A stretch of DNA of 26,311 bases from Bacteroidota bacterium (GTDB lineage: Bacteria > Bacteroidota > Bacteroidia > Bacteroidales > Dysgonomonadaceae), in assembly GCA_023418255.1 (NCBI GenBank), contig JAEZZZ010000022.1, positions 1 to 26,311 on the forward strand. The letters run 5' to 3'. The position numbers were made by a program, and so were the translations under genes. Of the stretch, positions 15,333-23,598 are shown in pieces. Positions within the stretch are counted from its first letter, which is position 1. The number at the start of each line of letters is the position of its first letter. The notes beneath the pieces are model-generated. The model worked only from the letters and a program-made list of their open reading frames with translations, was not told the DNA's origin and ran no database searches.

Positions 15333-15956
15333 TTATTTTCTGCCAAAATCCGCGGGAATCTCACCCCATTTTTCTGTTTCCCATTTAATGACTTGTGTCG
15401 AGTAACTATTTGTTTGCAACCACTGTTCGGCACGCTCAATCACTCTAAACAGAGCTGCGTTTGGACTTGTTTTTTTCAGTTTGGTATTGCACTTTTTATT
15501 TTCTACCCATTTGATGGCATTCGCACTATCGGAATAGATGGGAATGTTTTTTTCATTCTCACCCAATAGTGCCAGTGCATGTACAATAGCCAAAAACTCG
15601 CCGATATTGTTCGTGCCTTCTTCGTAAACACGCGAACGAAACATTTCGAGATTGTCTTTGACATAGACGCCACGATATTCCATTTTTCCCGGATTGCCGC
15701 TGCAAGCGGCATCCACAGCAATGCTGTCTTGAATAATTCCTGCGTGATTGTGCTTTGACTTTTCTTTTTTCGTTTGATGCAGTTTTATATAATTTTCAGG
15801 CTCTTCGGCAAATGCTTTTTCTGCTTCTTCTCGCGAAGAAAAGGATTTGTAACGAGCGTTTTCAAATCCCGATACCTGTGATTTACACGCATCCCACGAA
15901 TCGTAAACGCCGGGGACCATGCCTTGCCACACAACATAAAATTTTTGTTTTGCCAT
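15333..15956 (-). CDS. Ribonuclease H with N-terminal viroplasmin (hybrid-binding) domain
   Basis: A 207-residue enzyme that degrades the RNA strand of RNA-DNA hybrids. Residues 1-55 are the viroplasmin/hybrid-binding domain (KFYVVWQGMVPGVYDSWDACKSQVSGFENARYKSF pattern). The RNase H1-like domain follows from about 76, with the four acidic residues Asp82 (VDAACSGNPG), Glu120 (NNIGEF), Asp143 (IYSDSANAIKWV) and Asp203 (PADFGRK). The C-terminus ends right after the last catalytic Asp, as in the Bacteroidota form. Its ATG overlaps the stop of the upstream small membrane protein by one base (TAATG), so translation is coupled. Confidence 0.93.
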   Translation of the reverse strand: MAKQKFYVVWQGMVPGVYDSWDACKSQVSGFENARYKSFSSREEAEKAFAEEPENYIKLHQTKKEKSKHNHAGIIQDSIAVDAACSGNPGKMEYRGVYVKDNLEMFRSRVYEEGTNNIGEFLAIVHALALLGENEKNIPIYSDSANAIKWVENKKCNTKLKKTSPNAALFRVIERAEQWLQTNSYSTQVIKWETEKWGEIPADFGRK

Positions 15957-16420
15957 TAATTAGTTTCTAAAATATAGGGTATTAGCTCCTCCTCTTCACT
16001 TTCCTTATCGTTTCGTATCGGCTTGTCCTCAATTGTGATGATGCTGTCTACAATAAATTTGGTGTAGCCTCGCCACGGAATGGGTGCAAAATATTCTGTG
16101 TATTGCAATTTTACAATCTTCCCGCTTGACATCATCAGTTTTTTTGCAATCGCTTTATTAACAACCGAAAACTCAAACTGATTGGACTGCAAGCCGCCCG
16201 GTTTGTCGGCGCGAAAACCTGTTTGTATCAGTTTTCCTTCGTAAGTCTTAAAAACGACACCTTTGTAAACTAAATAGTTTAGTTCTCCCGATTTTACACC
16301 TTTGCCAAATGGATAATAATAGCGCACATAGAAGAAAACAGCACAAGCCGCGATGAGGATTAGAAAAAAATAGGCAAGGAATTTTTTCCCTTTTTTCTTT
16401 TTGGGTTCAAGAGTATTCAT
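15956..16420 (-). CDS. Small single-pass membrane protein of unknown function, coupled to RNase H
   Basis: A 154-residue protein. A basic N-terminus (about 1-14, PKKKKGKKF) precedes one hydrophobic segment (about 15-32). The rest is a mostly beta-type domain, probably outside the membrane (SGELNYLVYKGVVFKTYEGKLIQTGF ... NQFEFSVVNKAIAKKL ... VKLQYTEYFAPIPWRGYTKFIV), with an acidic tail. I recall similar proteins beside RNase H in other Bacteroidales but know no function. I set the start at the ATG at 16420 rather than the TTG two codons upstream. A degenerate -7 element (TACCTTTA on the minus strand, 16447-16454) precedes it. The 1-base overlap with RNase H makes it the first gene of a coupled pair. 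Confidence 0.75.
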   Translation of the reverse strand: MNTLEPKKKKGKKFLAYFFLILIAACAVFFYVRYYYPFGKGVKSGELNYLVYKGVVFKTYEGKLIQTGFRADKPGGLQSNQFEFSVVNKAIAKKLMMSSGKIVKLQYTEYFAPIPWRGYTKFIVDSIITIEDKPIRNDKESEEEELIPYILETN

Positions 16421-16454
16421 AATCAATGTTTGTTTATAATAGACGGTAAAGGTA

Positions 16455-16709
16455 CTTCTTTTTTATTCTTTGGCATAAATATCGCTACAAAAAATGTAAT
16501 CTTATAGTCCAAAAATAAATTGCGTCGGTTTTTACGTGGAAAAATTAATCTCCGTTTTAACTTCTGACCGTTGTCGGCTAATCTGATGGATTTTTGCAGC
16601 AGTTTCAAACCTTAGTACAGTAACGCTTTGTCCTAATTTATCGTGAAAATTCGCGTCAGAAACTGAAAAGTTTTTTATATCTCTGTGCCGTTTTAAAAGA
16701 AAAAATATG
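16455..16709. other. Intergenic region between divergent genes
   Basis: About 250 bases between the minus-strand membrane-protein gene and the promoter of the aminopeptidase gene. No reading frame with a recognisable product, RNA gene or strong hairpin is seen. Confidence 0.5.
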
Positions 16710-16717
16710 TATATTTG
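16710..16717 (+). promoter_or_regulatory. -7 promoter element of the aminopeptidase C-murF unit
   Basis: TATATTTG is an exact TAnnTTTG match, giving a leader of about 60 bases before the ATG at 16785. No clear -33 TTTG is seen. Confidence 0.6.
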
Positions 16718-16784
16718 TGATGAAATCAACCCAAGAGGAAAATAAAAACGTAATACTCTATACTAAACATAAAATATCAATGAA

Positions 16785-17972
16785 ATGAAAAAATTAACAT
16801 TAATTTTTGTCGGAATGTTTTTAGCATTGACATTGTCGGCGCAAGAAAAGGCAAAAGGCTACACCTTTGAAACCGTTAAAGCAAATGCCATTACATCCAT
16901 AAAAAATCAAGCAAGCAGCAGTACGTGTTGGAGTTTTTCGGGAGTGAGTTTTCTTGAATCGGAACTGTTGCGTATGGGAAAAGGCGAATACGATTTATCC
17001 GAAATGTTTATCGTACGCAAGAATTTGGAAGACAAGGCAAAAAAATATGTACGCTTAGGCGGATTTCTTAATTTTGCGCCCGGAGGTTCATTTGCCGATG
17101 TTATTGAGGCAATGGATGAGCACGGAATCGTACCCGCCGACCTTTATCATGGTCTGAACTACGGCGAAGAACGCCACATGCAAGGCGAGATGGACAACGT
17201 GCTAAAAGCGTATGTAAAAGGAATTATCCAAAACAAAAACAGACGTTTGACCACCGCTTGGCTTCCGGGTTTTGAAGGCATTTTAGATGCATATTTAGGC
17301 GTAGTACCTGAAAAATTCACCTACAAAGGAAAAACATACAACCCGTTTACATTCCGCGATATGTTGGGATTGAAAGCCGCTGATTACGTTTCGGTGTCAT
17401 CGTTTACCCATCATCCGTTCTACAAACCGTTTGTTGTGGAAGTTCCCGACAATTGGCGTTGGGCGCTATCATATAATTTGCCGGTGGACGAAATGATGCA
17501 AACCATTGACAACGCCATAGAAAATGGATACACCGTGGCATGGGCAACTGATGTGAGCGAAAGCGGTTTTACACGCAACGGCATCGGAATCGTTCCTGAT
17601 ATAGATGCACCTGAAAATGCAGGAAGCGACCAAGCGCATTGGTTGGGTTTATCGACTCACGAACGCAATAGTGAGATTATGGAAAAAATCAATAATGGCG
17701 AGAATATCAAAGAAAAAGTAATATCGCAAGAGATGCGCCAAAAGGCATACGATAACTACGAAACAACGGACGATCACGGGATGCATATTTTTGGTATTGC
17801 CAAAGATCAATATGGAAAAAAATATTATATGGTGAAAAACTCGTGGGGCGAAACCGGACTTTATAAAGGGATTTGGTATGTTTCGGAGCCTTTCGTGCGC
17901 TACAAAACATTGAGCATCGTGCTTCACAAAGAAGCGCTACCCAAAAACATTGCAAATAAAATTGGACGATAA
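16785..17972 (+). CDS. pepC: Exported C1B aminopeptidase (PepC / bleomycin hydrolase family)
   Basis: A 395-residue papain-like cysteine aminopeptidase. An N-terminal signal peptide (MKKLTLIFVGMFLALTLSAQ) indicates export, unlike the cytosolic PepC of Firmicutes. The triad is Cys48 (NQASSSTCWSFSG), His331 (TDDHGMHI) and Asn352 (MVKNSWGETG). It is shorter than classical bleomycin hydrolase (about 450 residues), a form common in Bacteroidales. It probably trims peptides in the periplasm, alongside DPP IV and the S9D peptidase encoded nearby. It has its own promoter. murF follows 8 bases after its stop, so the pair is co-transcribed. Confidence 0.93.
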   Translation: MKKLTLIFVGMFLALTLSAQEKAKGYTFETVKANAITSIKNQASSSTCWSFSGVSFLESELLRMGKGEYDLSEMFIVRKNLEDKAKKYVRLGGFLNFAPGGSFADVIEAMDEHGIVPADLYHGLNYGEERHMQGEMDNVLKAYVKGIIQNKNRRLTTAWLPGFEGILDAYLGVVPEKFTYKGKTYNPFTFRDMLGLKAADYVSVSSFTHHPFYKPFVVEVPDNWRWALSYNLPVDEMMQTIDNAIENGYTVAWATDVSESGFTRNGIGIVPDIDAPENAGSDQAHWLGLSTHERNSEIMEKINNGENIKEKVISQEMRQKAYDNYETTDDHGMHIFGIAKDQYGKKYYMVKNSWGETGLYKGIWYVSEPFVRYKTLSIVLHKEALPKNIANKIGR

Positions 17973-17980
17973 CGTCAACG

Positions 17981-19291
17981 ATGAAAATAGAAGAACTTTA
18001 CAAACGATTCAAAGAATGTAACTCTGTCACAACCGATTCACGGAACTGCCCTAGCGGTTCCGTGTTTTTTGCACTCAAAGGAGATAATTTTAATGGCAAT
18101 CAATTTGCCCTTTCTGCGTTGCAGAATGGTTGTCGTTATGCCGTTGTGGACGAATGGAAAGATAATGTGCCAACCCCTGATAATATCATCCTGGTTGATG
18201 ATGTGCTGAAAACGTTGCAACAGTTGGCAACACACCACCGACGCAAATTGAAAATTCCCATTTTGGGAATTACGGGAACCAACGGTAAAACGACAACCAA
18301 AGAATTGGTGGCAACCATTTTGGCAAAAGAGTTTAAAGTAGCCTATACGCAAGGCAATCTCAATAACCATATAGGAGTGCCACTGACGCTGCTTTCCATG
18401 AATAAGTATCACGAAATGGGAATAGTGGAGATGGGTGCCAATCATCCGGGAGAAATTAAGCAACTGTGTGAAATTGTCGAACCCAATTTTGGATTGATTA
18501 CAAATGTTGGCAAAGCACACCTGGAAGGTTTTGGGAGTTTTGAAAATGTGATAAAAACAAAAGGCGAACTGTTTGACTATATTCGCGGGATTAACGGAGA
18601 AGTATTTGTTAATAAAGACAATACCTATTTGTATGAAATGTCGGAAGGAATGAAGCGTATCTTATATGGGAAAAATAATGTTTCTCTTTTCGCTTCCGGA
18701 AATATTGCCGTTGCCAATCCCTTTTTGGAGTTTACATGGAGTTTTTTCGACCGTTCATTTTATGTGAAAACGCATCTTGTGGGCGAGTACAACTTAGATA
18801 ATGTGTTGGCGGGAGTAGCCGTAGGAAAATATTTCGGCATCAATGCAGAGTTCATCAGCGAAGCATTGGAAGAATATGAGCCGAAAAACAACCGTTCACA
18901 ATTTGAACGAACCGAGAAAAATGATCTTATTTTAGATGCCTATAATGCAAACCCTAGCAGTATGAAAGCGTCACTCGAATTTTTCGCGCAAATTCCATCA
19001 GATATTCCCAAAGCGGTTATCTTGGGAGAAATGAGAGAGTTGGGTGATGCCGGAAAAGAGGAACACGAGAAAATTTTAGAGTTTGTTCGTTGTTGCAATT
19101 TCGATAAAGTCTTTTTGATTGGAGCTATTTTTAACACGATTGAACTGAAAAAATCTTCTTCTTCAATTATACAATTTGACAATGTTTCGCAATTGTGCGA
19201 TTATTTCAAAAACAATCCCTTGAAAGGATATTATGTCTTATTGAAAGGTTCAAATGCTGTGCATCTCAACCGTTGCGTCGATTATTTGTAG
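17981..19291 (+). CDS. murF: UDP-N-acetylmuramoyl-tripeptide--D-alanyl-D-alanine ligase
   Basis: A 436-residue cytoplasmic Mur ligase that adds D-Ala-D-Ala to the UDP-MurNAc tripeptide using ATP, the last soluble step of peptidoglycan precursor synthesis. The N-terminal substrate domain has TTDSRNCPSGSVFFALKGDNFNG (17-39). The ATP P-loop is GTNGKTT (99-105), followed by NNHIGVPLTLL, EMGANHPGEI and ITNVGKAHLEGFGS. In the C-terminal domain, DAYNANPSSMKASL and LGEMRELGD are typical MurF motifs. It is separate from the dcw cluster and follows pepC by 8 bases. A terminator-like hairpin lies within codons about 20-30 (separate entry). Its 3' end overlaps the convergent metallophosphoesterase gene by 10 bases. 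Confidence 0.97.
   Translation: MKIEELYKRFKECNSVTTDSRNCPSGSVFFALKGDNFNGNQFALSALQNGCRYAVVDEWKDNVPTPDNIILVDDVLKTLQQLATHHRRKLKIPILGITGTNGKTTTKELVATILAKEFKVAYTQGNLNNHIGVPLTLLSMNKYHEMGIVEMGANHPGEIKQLCEIVEPNFGLITNVGKAHLEGFGSFENVIKTKGELFDYIRGINGEVFVNKDNTYLYEMSEGMKRILYGKNNVSLFASGNIAVANPFLEFTWSFFDRSFYVKTHLVGEYNLDNVLAGVAVGKYFGINAEFISEALEEYEPKNNRSQFERTEKNDLILDAYNANPSSMKASLEFFAQIPSDIPKAVILGEMRELGDAGKEEHEKILEFVRCCNFDKVFLIGAIFNTIELKKSSSSIIQFDNVSQLCDYFKNNPLKGYYVLLKGSNAVHLNRCVDYL
18039..18070 (+). terminator. Terminator-like hairpin inside the start of murF
   Basis: CACGGAACTG (18039-18048), a 6-base loop and CGGTTCCGTG (18055-18064) form a 10-bp stem with one G-T pair. Six T's follow directly (18065-18070). 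Structurally it is a textbook intrinsic terminator, but it lies in codons about 20-30 of murF. The conserved Phe-Phe (TTTTTT) explains the T-run; the stem is not required by the protein motif. It may attenuate pepC read-through or be masked by translating ribosomes. Confidence 0.5.
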
Positions 19292-20436
19292 TTCGTTCTT
19301 GTTGGCTGAAATCTTACGTTCAGCATCACAATTTCAGATTGTGAACCGACTCGATATTGTGGTCCCGACAAGCCTAAGCCGGACGTAACATGCACGTAAG
19401 TATTTCCTATCTTTTTATGTCCGTGCGAAACTTCAAAAAGCACATCTGTAACTAAATTGGCAGGAAAAAACTGTCCACGATGCGTGTGGCCATAGAGAGC
19501 CATATCCACTTCGGCATCAGCTTCTTCTCGAATAGAACGAGGGTTGTGGCTCAATACAATAATTGGTTTTGACCGGTCAATATTTTCCTGTTGAATAATT
19601 TCTTTTGTCGCTTTGCGTGTGAAAGGAGCCTCTAAATCTTCTCTTCCAACAATATAGAATGCTTGGTTTACGAGAATTGCTGTATCGCGTAGCACCGTGA
19701 TTCCATTGTTGTTGAGCCATTTTATTTTTTCTTCTGTTTCATACCGATACTCATGGTTTCCGGTGCAAGTATATACGCCAAAAGGCGCGTGTAAACGGCG
19801 CGTTTCCTCGCCCATTTGCTCATGCAATATAGGTTCTATTTCAGAATCGATGATATCCCCCACAAAGAGAATCAAATCCGGTTTTTGTGCCATAATTAAA
19901 TCTACATATTTTTTTGCATACGGCTTGTGAATCAAATAACCAAAATGGGTGTCGCCAATGAGTGCAATGCGAATAGAGTCAATCGTTCCCGCGGATTTTT
20001 CTATATGAACATCATTGTGAACGATTGCCGGATGATTGAATTTGTAATTTCCACGCCATAAGATAAGGACTACTATCACCAACACAGCCGAAAAAATAGC
20101 CATTTGCACTTTCTTTCCATATTCGCGTAACGGTTTAGTGAGGAATGGTTTGCGCTTATCAATCGCTCGAAAAATATCAAAAATCAAAAGCCCCATGCTC
20201 ATATAAAGCATGAAAAGCATCCACGAGGTTCCCATCATCCACACCATGCGAACCGTTGCGTACGGAATATGCCGATGCAAAAGAAGTCCGACGAGATAGA
20301 CAATAAATTCAACAATAAAAATCGAGGCAAGCGCGATGCGTCCTGCTTTTCGTCCCGACAAAGCGTGCCAAGCCTTATAAAAGACATACAAGCTAAGTGT
20401 CAGATGAAAAAATATGGCGTAAAAAAAGACTCTCAT
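19282..20436 (-). CDS. Membrane-anchored metallophosphoesterase (calcineurin-like)
   Basis: A 384-residue protein with about four N-terminal transmembrane segments (around 1-23, 33-53, 67-90 and 111-127). A calcineurin-like phosphoesterase domain follows from about 155. Metal-site motifs are in order: GDTH (161-164), GDIID (193-197), GNHEYR (from 226), LSHNP and GHTHRGQ. Related YkuE/YaeI-type enzymes hydrolyse phosphodiester or lipid-linked pyrophosphate substrates at the membrane; the substrate here is unknown. It is the third gene of a minus-strand unit with the two lysO genes, 7 bases after the second. Its end overlaps murF convergently by 10 bases with no room for a classical terminator. 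Confidence 0.9.
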   Translation of the reverse strand: MRVFFYAIFFHLTLSLYVFYKAWHALSGRKAGRIALASIFIVEFIVYLVGLLLHRHIPYATVRMVWMMGTSWMLFMLYMSMGLLIFDIFRAIDKRKPFLTKPLREYGKKVQMAIFSAVLVIVVLILWRGNYKFNHPAIVHNDVHIEKSAGTIDSIRIALIGDTHFGYLIHKPYAKKYVDLIMAQKPDLILFVGDIIDSEIEPILHEQMGEETRRLHAPFGVYTCTGNHEYRYETEEKIKWLNNNGITVLRDTAILVNQAFYIVGREDLEAPFTRKATKEIIQQENIDRSKPIIVLSHNPRSIREEADAEVDMALYGHTHRGQFFPANLVTDVLFEVSHGHKKIGNTYVHVTSGLGLSGPQYRVGSQSEIVMLNVRFQPTRTNYK

Positions 20437-20443
20437 AATTGTT

Positions 20444-21052
20444 TTATCCGTTTAAATTAATAAAGAAACTGACCCACAAAGGTACGGAAAAGTCAATAAT
20501 TATTCCATGAAAAAGCGCGATAACAACATATTCCGTACCGCTGTTTTGAGTGATTATCGGGAGCGTTGTATCCATGGTTGTAGCCCCGCCGGCGCAGATT
20601 GGAGCCAATTTTCCAAAATAGCGTACCATAAGCGGTGCTGCAATCAATACAATAAATTCACGCATGATGTTTGCCAGTAACGCTATGGCGCCCAGTTCCG
20701 CACCGCGATATTCTGAAATGATGATGCTCGATAATGAATAATAAGCAAAGCCTGCGCCTACACTTAGTGAGTCGACAAGTCCAACGTCTTTCACAAAAGG
20801 AGCTGCCAACGCTACGCCTGCGAATGTACCAACAGTTGTTGCCAATGGAATCCATATAATCGTTGTGCCAAACATACGGATCGCCGAAAAAATATTTTTA
20901 TTGCTACCGATGTGAATGCCCACAAAAAAGAGCAATAAATAAAGCGTCCATTTCGACAGCTCTGCATTCATTATTGTTTCAGGCACAATGCCGGAAAGTG
21001 CCATGGCAATGCCAATCACAAAAAGGCTAAGGAAAAAAAGTGTCTGTTTCAT
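20444..21052 (-). CDS. lysO: Lysine exporter LysO, C-terminal half (DUF340)
   Basis: A 202-residue, very hydrophobic protein matching the larger part of LysO (YbjE), the L-lysine exporter of E. coli. Family hallmarks visible are LLLFFVGIHIGSNKN near the start, GAGFAYYSLSSIIISE in the middle and ICAGGATTMDTTLPIITQNSG near the end. In Bacteroidales the exporter is commonly encoded by two genes; here the ATG of this one overlaps the stop of the first half by 4 bases (ATGA), so both halves should be made together. The protein probably sits in the inner membrane as a complex with the 92-residue partner. Confidence 0.88.
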   Translation of the reverse strand: MKQTLFFLSLFVIGIAMALSGIVPETIMNAELSKWTLYLLLFFVGIHIGSNKNIFSAIRMFGTTIIWIPLATTVGTFAGVALAAPFVKDVGLVDSLSVGAGFAYYSLSSIIISEYRGAELGAIALLANIMREFIVLIAAPLMVRYFGKLAPICAGGATTMDTTLPIITQNSGTEYVVIALFHGIIIDFSVPLWVSFFINLNG

Positions 21053-21327
21053 GAGAACTCTTTTTTCTTAAAAAAACGTATGTAAACCCACCAGCCACAC
21101 AATATGCTGCCTATGGTTCCACCCATTGTGATAATAAACGCGTTGAGCCCAATTTTGGAAAAGTTTTGAATTACCTCTTCGTTGCTGCCCACGACATATC
21201 CCAAAACAAAAAGCAATAACGCAATAAATAGGCTGATAATGCTTCCTAAGTGCTTGGTAAGTGGTACTGAACGAAATAAATATCCAACGCCGATGCCTGC
21301 GAAAAGAACAAGAAATATTGAAACCAT
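21049..21327 (-). CDS. LysO N-terminal half (small membrane subunit)
   Basis: A 92-residue membrane protein with three hydrophobic segments (about 1-17, 27-47 and 58-80). It includes GIGVGYLFR and FVLGYVVGSNEEV, which correspond to the N-terminal portion of single-chain LysO. It ends in a basic segment (RFFKKKEFS) immediately before the second gene. No frameshift is needed to explain the split: both genes have good starts and a 4-base overlap. It is the first gene of the lysO-phosphoesterase unit. No TAnnTTTG element is seen upstream. Confidence 0.8.
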   Translation of the reverse strand: MVSIFLVLFAGIGVGYLFRSVPLTKHLGSIISLFIALLLFVLGYVVGSNEEVIQNFSKIGLNAFIITMGGTIGSILCGWWVYIRFFKKKEFS

Positions 21328-21368
21328 TCTCTCTATTTGACCATGAGTACTCTTTATCGTTTCTGAAT

Positions 21369-21392
21369 CATGACCTCGGAGTAGTGGTCATG
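21369..21392. repeat. 7-bp inverted repeat between DPP IV and lysO
   Basis: CATGACC (21369-21375) and GGTCATG (21386-21392) with a 10-base spacer lie about 25 bases after the DPP IV stop codon in the direction away from it, and about 40 bases upstream of the lysO start. No T-run follows on either strand. It could be an operator for the lysO unit or a weak transcript end. Confidence 0.4.
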
Positions 21393-21417
21393 TGTCAATC
21401 TATTGTCTTATGATTTA

Positions 21418-23577
21418 TTACAGCGTATCTTTGTAGAATCGAATTATCTTTTCGTAAAGATATTGTCGTACATTGCCGCCATATATTGAGTGGTCCTTGT
21501 CCGGAAATACAAACATTTCGAATTGTTTATTTGCTGTCACCAACGCGCGAGTATACTCCATCGCGTTTTGAAGGTGTACGTTATCATCCGATGTCCCATG
21601 GATCAACAAAAGTTTGCCTTCAATTTTGTCTGCCAACCTCAGCGCGGAGCCGTTGTCATATCCTTGTGGATTTTGTTGAGGTGTACGCATAAAACGTTCT
21701 GTATATACGGTATCGTAAAAACGCCAGTCTGTTACGGCGGCGATGGCAACACCAGCTTTAAAAATACCGTTGCCACGACTCATACTCATCAGCACATTGT
21801 ATCCTCCATAACTCCAGCCCCAAATGCCTATCCGATTTTCATCTATGTAAGGCAATGAACCAAAGTGGCGCGCTGCTGCAATTTGGTCGTCTGATTCCTG
21901 TATTCCCAAATTCATATATGTGCTTTTTCTGAATGCTTCGCCACGGGCACCCGTACCGTGTCCATCAACGCATGCAACTAAAATATCTTCGTTAAGCAGT
22001 GCCCATTCCCAGCCTATACGGTATTGGTCAAGTACTTGTTGCGAGTTTGGACCGCTATATTGTACCATCACGAGTGGGTATTTTTTTGATGGATTAAAGT
22101 TCTTGGGTTTTAAAATCCATCCATTTAATGGAGTCGTGCCGTCAGCAGCTGTTACGCTAATAAATTCTTTTCTTGGGAGGTCTGCTTCTAAGAGGCGTTT
22201 TGTTACATCACTGTTCGCTTCTAACACACGGAGCTCTTTTCCATTGTTGTCACACAAGGAGGTGATGGTAGGAGTGTCGTTGTTAGAGAAGCGTTTTATA
22301 AAGAATTTTCCATTTCGGCTAAAAGAGGCACTGTTCATGCCCGATCTGTTTGATAATTTGATAGGTGTGCCTTTTTGCAAATTAACTTTATAGATATTTC
22401 GTTGTAAGGGATTGTCATCGGCTGCTTCGTAGTAGAGTGTATTTCTTTGCGCATCAACTGCTAATAAGTTGGTTACATCAAATGGTCCGTCAGTAACCTG
22501 TTTTTCCAGTGCGCCAGATGTTTTATATACGTACAAATGTTGATATCCATTTCTCTCTGACAAATAGGTAAAACGATTTGAAAAGAAATGGATACTGTTT
22601 AGTGATTCCGAGTCGATGTATCGGTCATTCTCTTCACGTAGAATAAGTTTTGCAACAGTTGTACGTGGATTTACAAAATACATGTCAAATCGATTCTGAT
22701 TACGGTTTAAAGTCATCACCGCCAGTTGATCGGGTTGTTCTGTAAATTGTATGCGAGGAATATATCCATCGTTATCTAGTGGAACATTCATCTTGCGTGT
22801 GGTACGTGCCTGAATATCGAAAACGTGACACGAAACTTTGGCATTTTCTTCGCCCGGTTTAGGATATTTGTAAGTATAAAACGTGGGATACAACGCTTTG
22901 TTGAATGTTTGAAATTGATATTGCGGGACATTGGTTTCATCTGTTCGAATAAAAGCGAGCAATTTGCTGTCGGGCGAAAATTCCATTAGTTGCGTTGTGG
23001 CAAACTCTTCTTCATACACCCAATCGGTGACGCCATTGATGATAGAATTGATAGCTCCATCATTGGTTATTTGCGATTCTGTATCAAAGTCAAATTTGGC
23101 GAGCCATATATTGTTGTTCATCACATACGCCAACATTTTTCCATCAGGAGAAAATGTGGGAATCATCTGTTTGTCTTTATTATCTGTTAGTTTTCGGGTC
23201 ATATTACGACGGACGTCGTGATAGTAGTAGGTTGCTTTAAATGAGCGGCGGTAAATTGATTCCGCGTCCTTGTACAGGAGCACTCTGTTTTCGTCAGGGC
23301 TTACCAAAAATCCCTGAAACGAGTCGAATGGGCATTCTCGTGCCGAGTTTGTTGAAAATAGCGTATCCACAGCTTCGCCCGTCGCGTAGGCGTATTTAAT
23401 GACGGTTGTTTTTTTGGCATCGGTTTGGTAGTAATGCATTCCATCCGATGAAGAAACAAATGGCCGAACGTTACGTGCATGAAATTTTCCGGAAACAAGT
23501 TCCTGTAAAGAATAAGTTTGTGCCCACATGGAGATGCAGCAAATCCACGAAAGCGATAGCAAGAGTACTTTTCTCAT
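21418..23577 (-). CDS. dppIV: Dipeptidyl peptidase IV (S9B)
   Basis: A 719-residue exported serine peptidase releasing X-Pro (and X-Ala) dipeptides from peptide N-termini. A signal peptide ends ...ISMWAQ (residue 20). The beta-propeller carries the Glu pair that grips the substrate N-terminus, in DWVYEEEF. The hydrolase domain has Ser589 (WGWSYGGY), Asp665 (GTSDDNVH) and His696 (DKDHSIYGG), with spacings like human DPP4. In asaccharolytic relatives such as Porphyromonas gingivalis this enzyme feeds dipeptides to metabolism; that context is known there and inferred here. A -7 element (23599-23606) precedes it. It is oriented toward lysO with a 90-base gap. Confidence 0.96.
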   Translation of the reverse strand: MRKVLLLSLSWICCISMWAQTYSLQELVSGKFHARNVRPFVSSSDGMHYYQTDAKKTTVIKYAYATGEAVDTLFSTNSARECPFDSFQGFLVSPDENRVLLYKDAESIYRRSFKATYYYHDVRRNMTRKLTDNKDKQMIPTFSPDGKMLAYVMNNNIWLAKFDFDTESQITNDGAINSIINGVTDWVYEEEFATTQLMEFSPDSKLLAFIRTDETNVPQYQFQTFNKALYPTFYTYKYPKPGEENAKVSCHVFDIQARTTRKMNVPLDNDGYIPRIQFTEQPDQLAVMTLNRNQNRFDMYFVNPRTTVAKLILREENDRYIDSESLNSIHFFSNRFTYLSERNGYQHLYVYKTSGALEKQVTDGPFDVTNLLAVDAQRNTLYYEAADDNPLQRNIYKVNLQKGTPIKLSNRSGMNSASFSRNGKFFIKRFSNNDTPTITSLCDNNGKELRVLEANSDVTKRLLEADLPRKEFISVTAADGTTPLNGWILKPKNFNPSKKYPLVMVQYSGPNSQQVLDQYRIGWEWALLNEDILVACVDGHGTGARGEAFRKSTYMNLGIQESDDQIAAARHFGSLPYIDENRIGIWGWSYGGYNVLMSMSRGNGIFKAGVAIAAVTDWRFYDTVYTERFMRTPQQNPQGYDNGSALRLADKIEGKLLLIHGTSDDNVHLQNAMEYTRALVTANKQFEMFVFPDKDHSIYGGNVRQYLYEKIIRFYKDTL

Positions 23578-23598
23578 AATTTATGTTGTTTTAAAAGA

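Noticed and set aside
18038..18520. A 160-codon open frame antisense to murF
   Set aside because: The murF motifs on the plus strand are complete. The antisense frame shows no domain, promoter or start context.
21049..21327. lysO split as a frameshifted pseudogene
   Set aside because: Both halves have ATG starts with a clean ATGA overlap, and the two-gene form is usual in this phylum.
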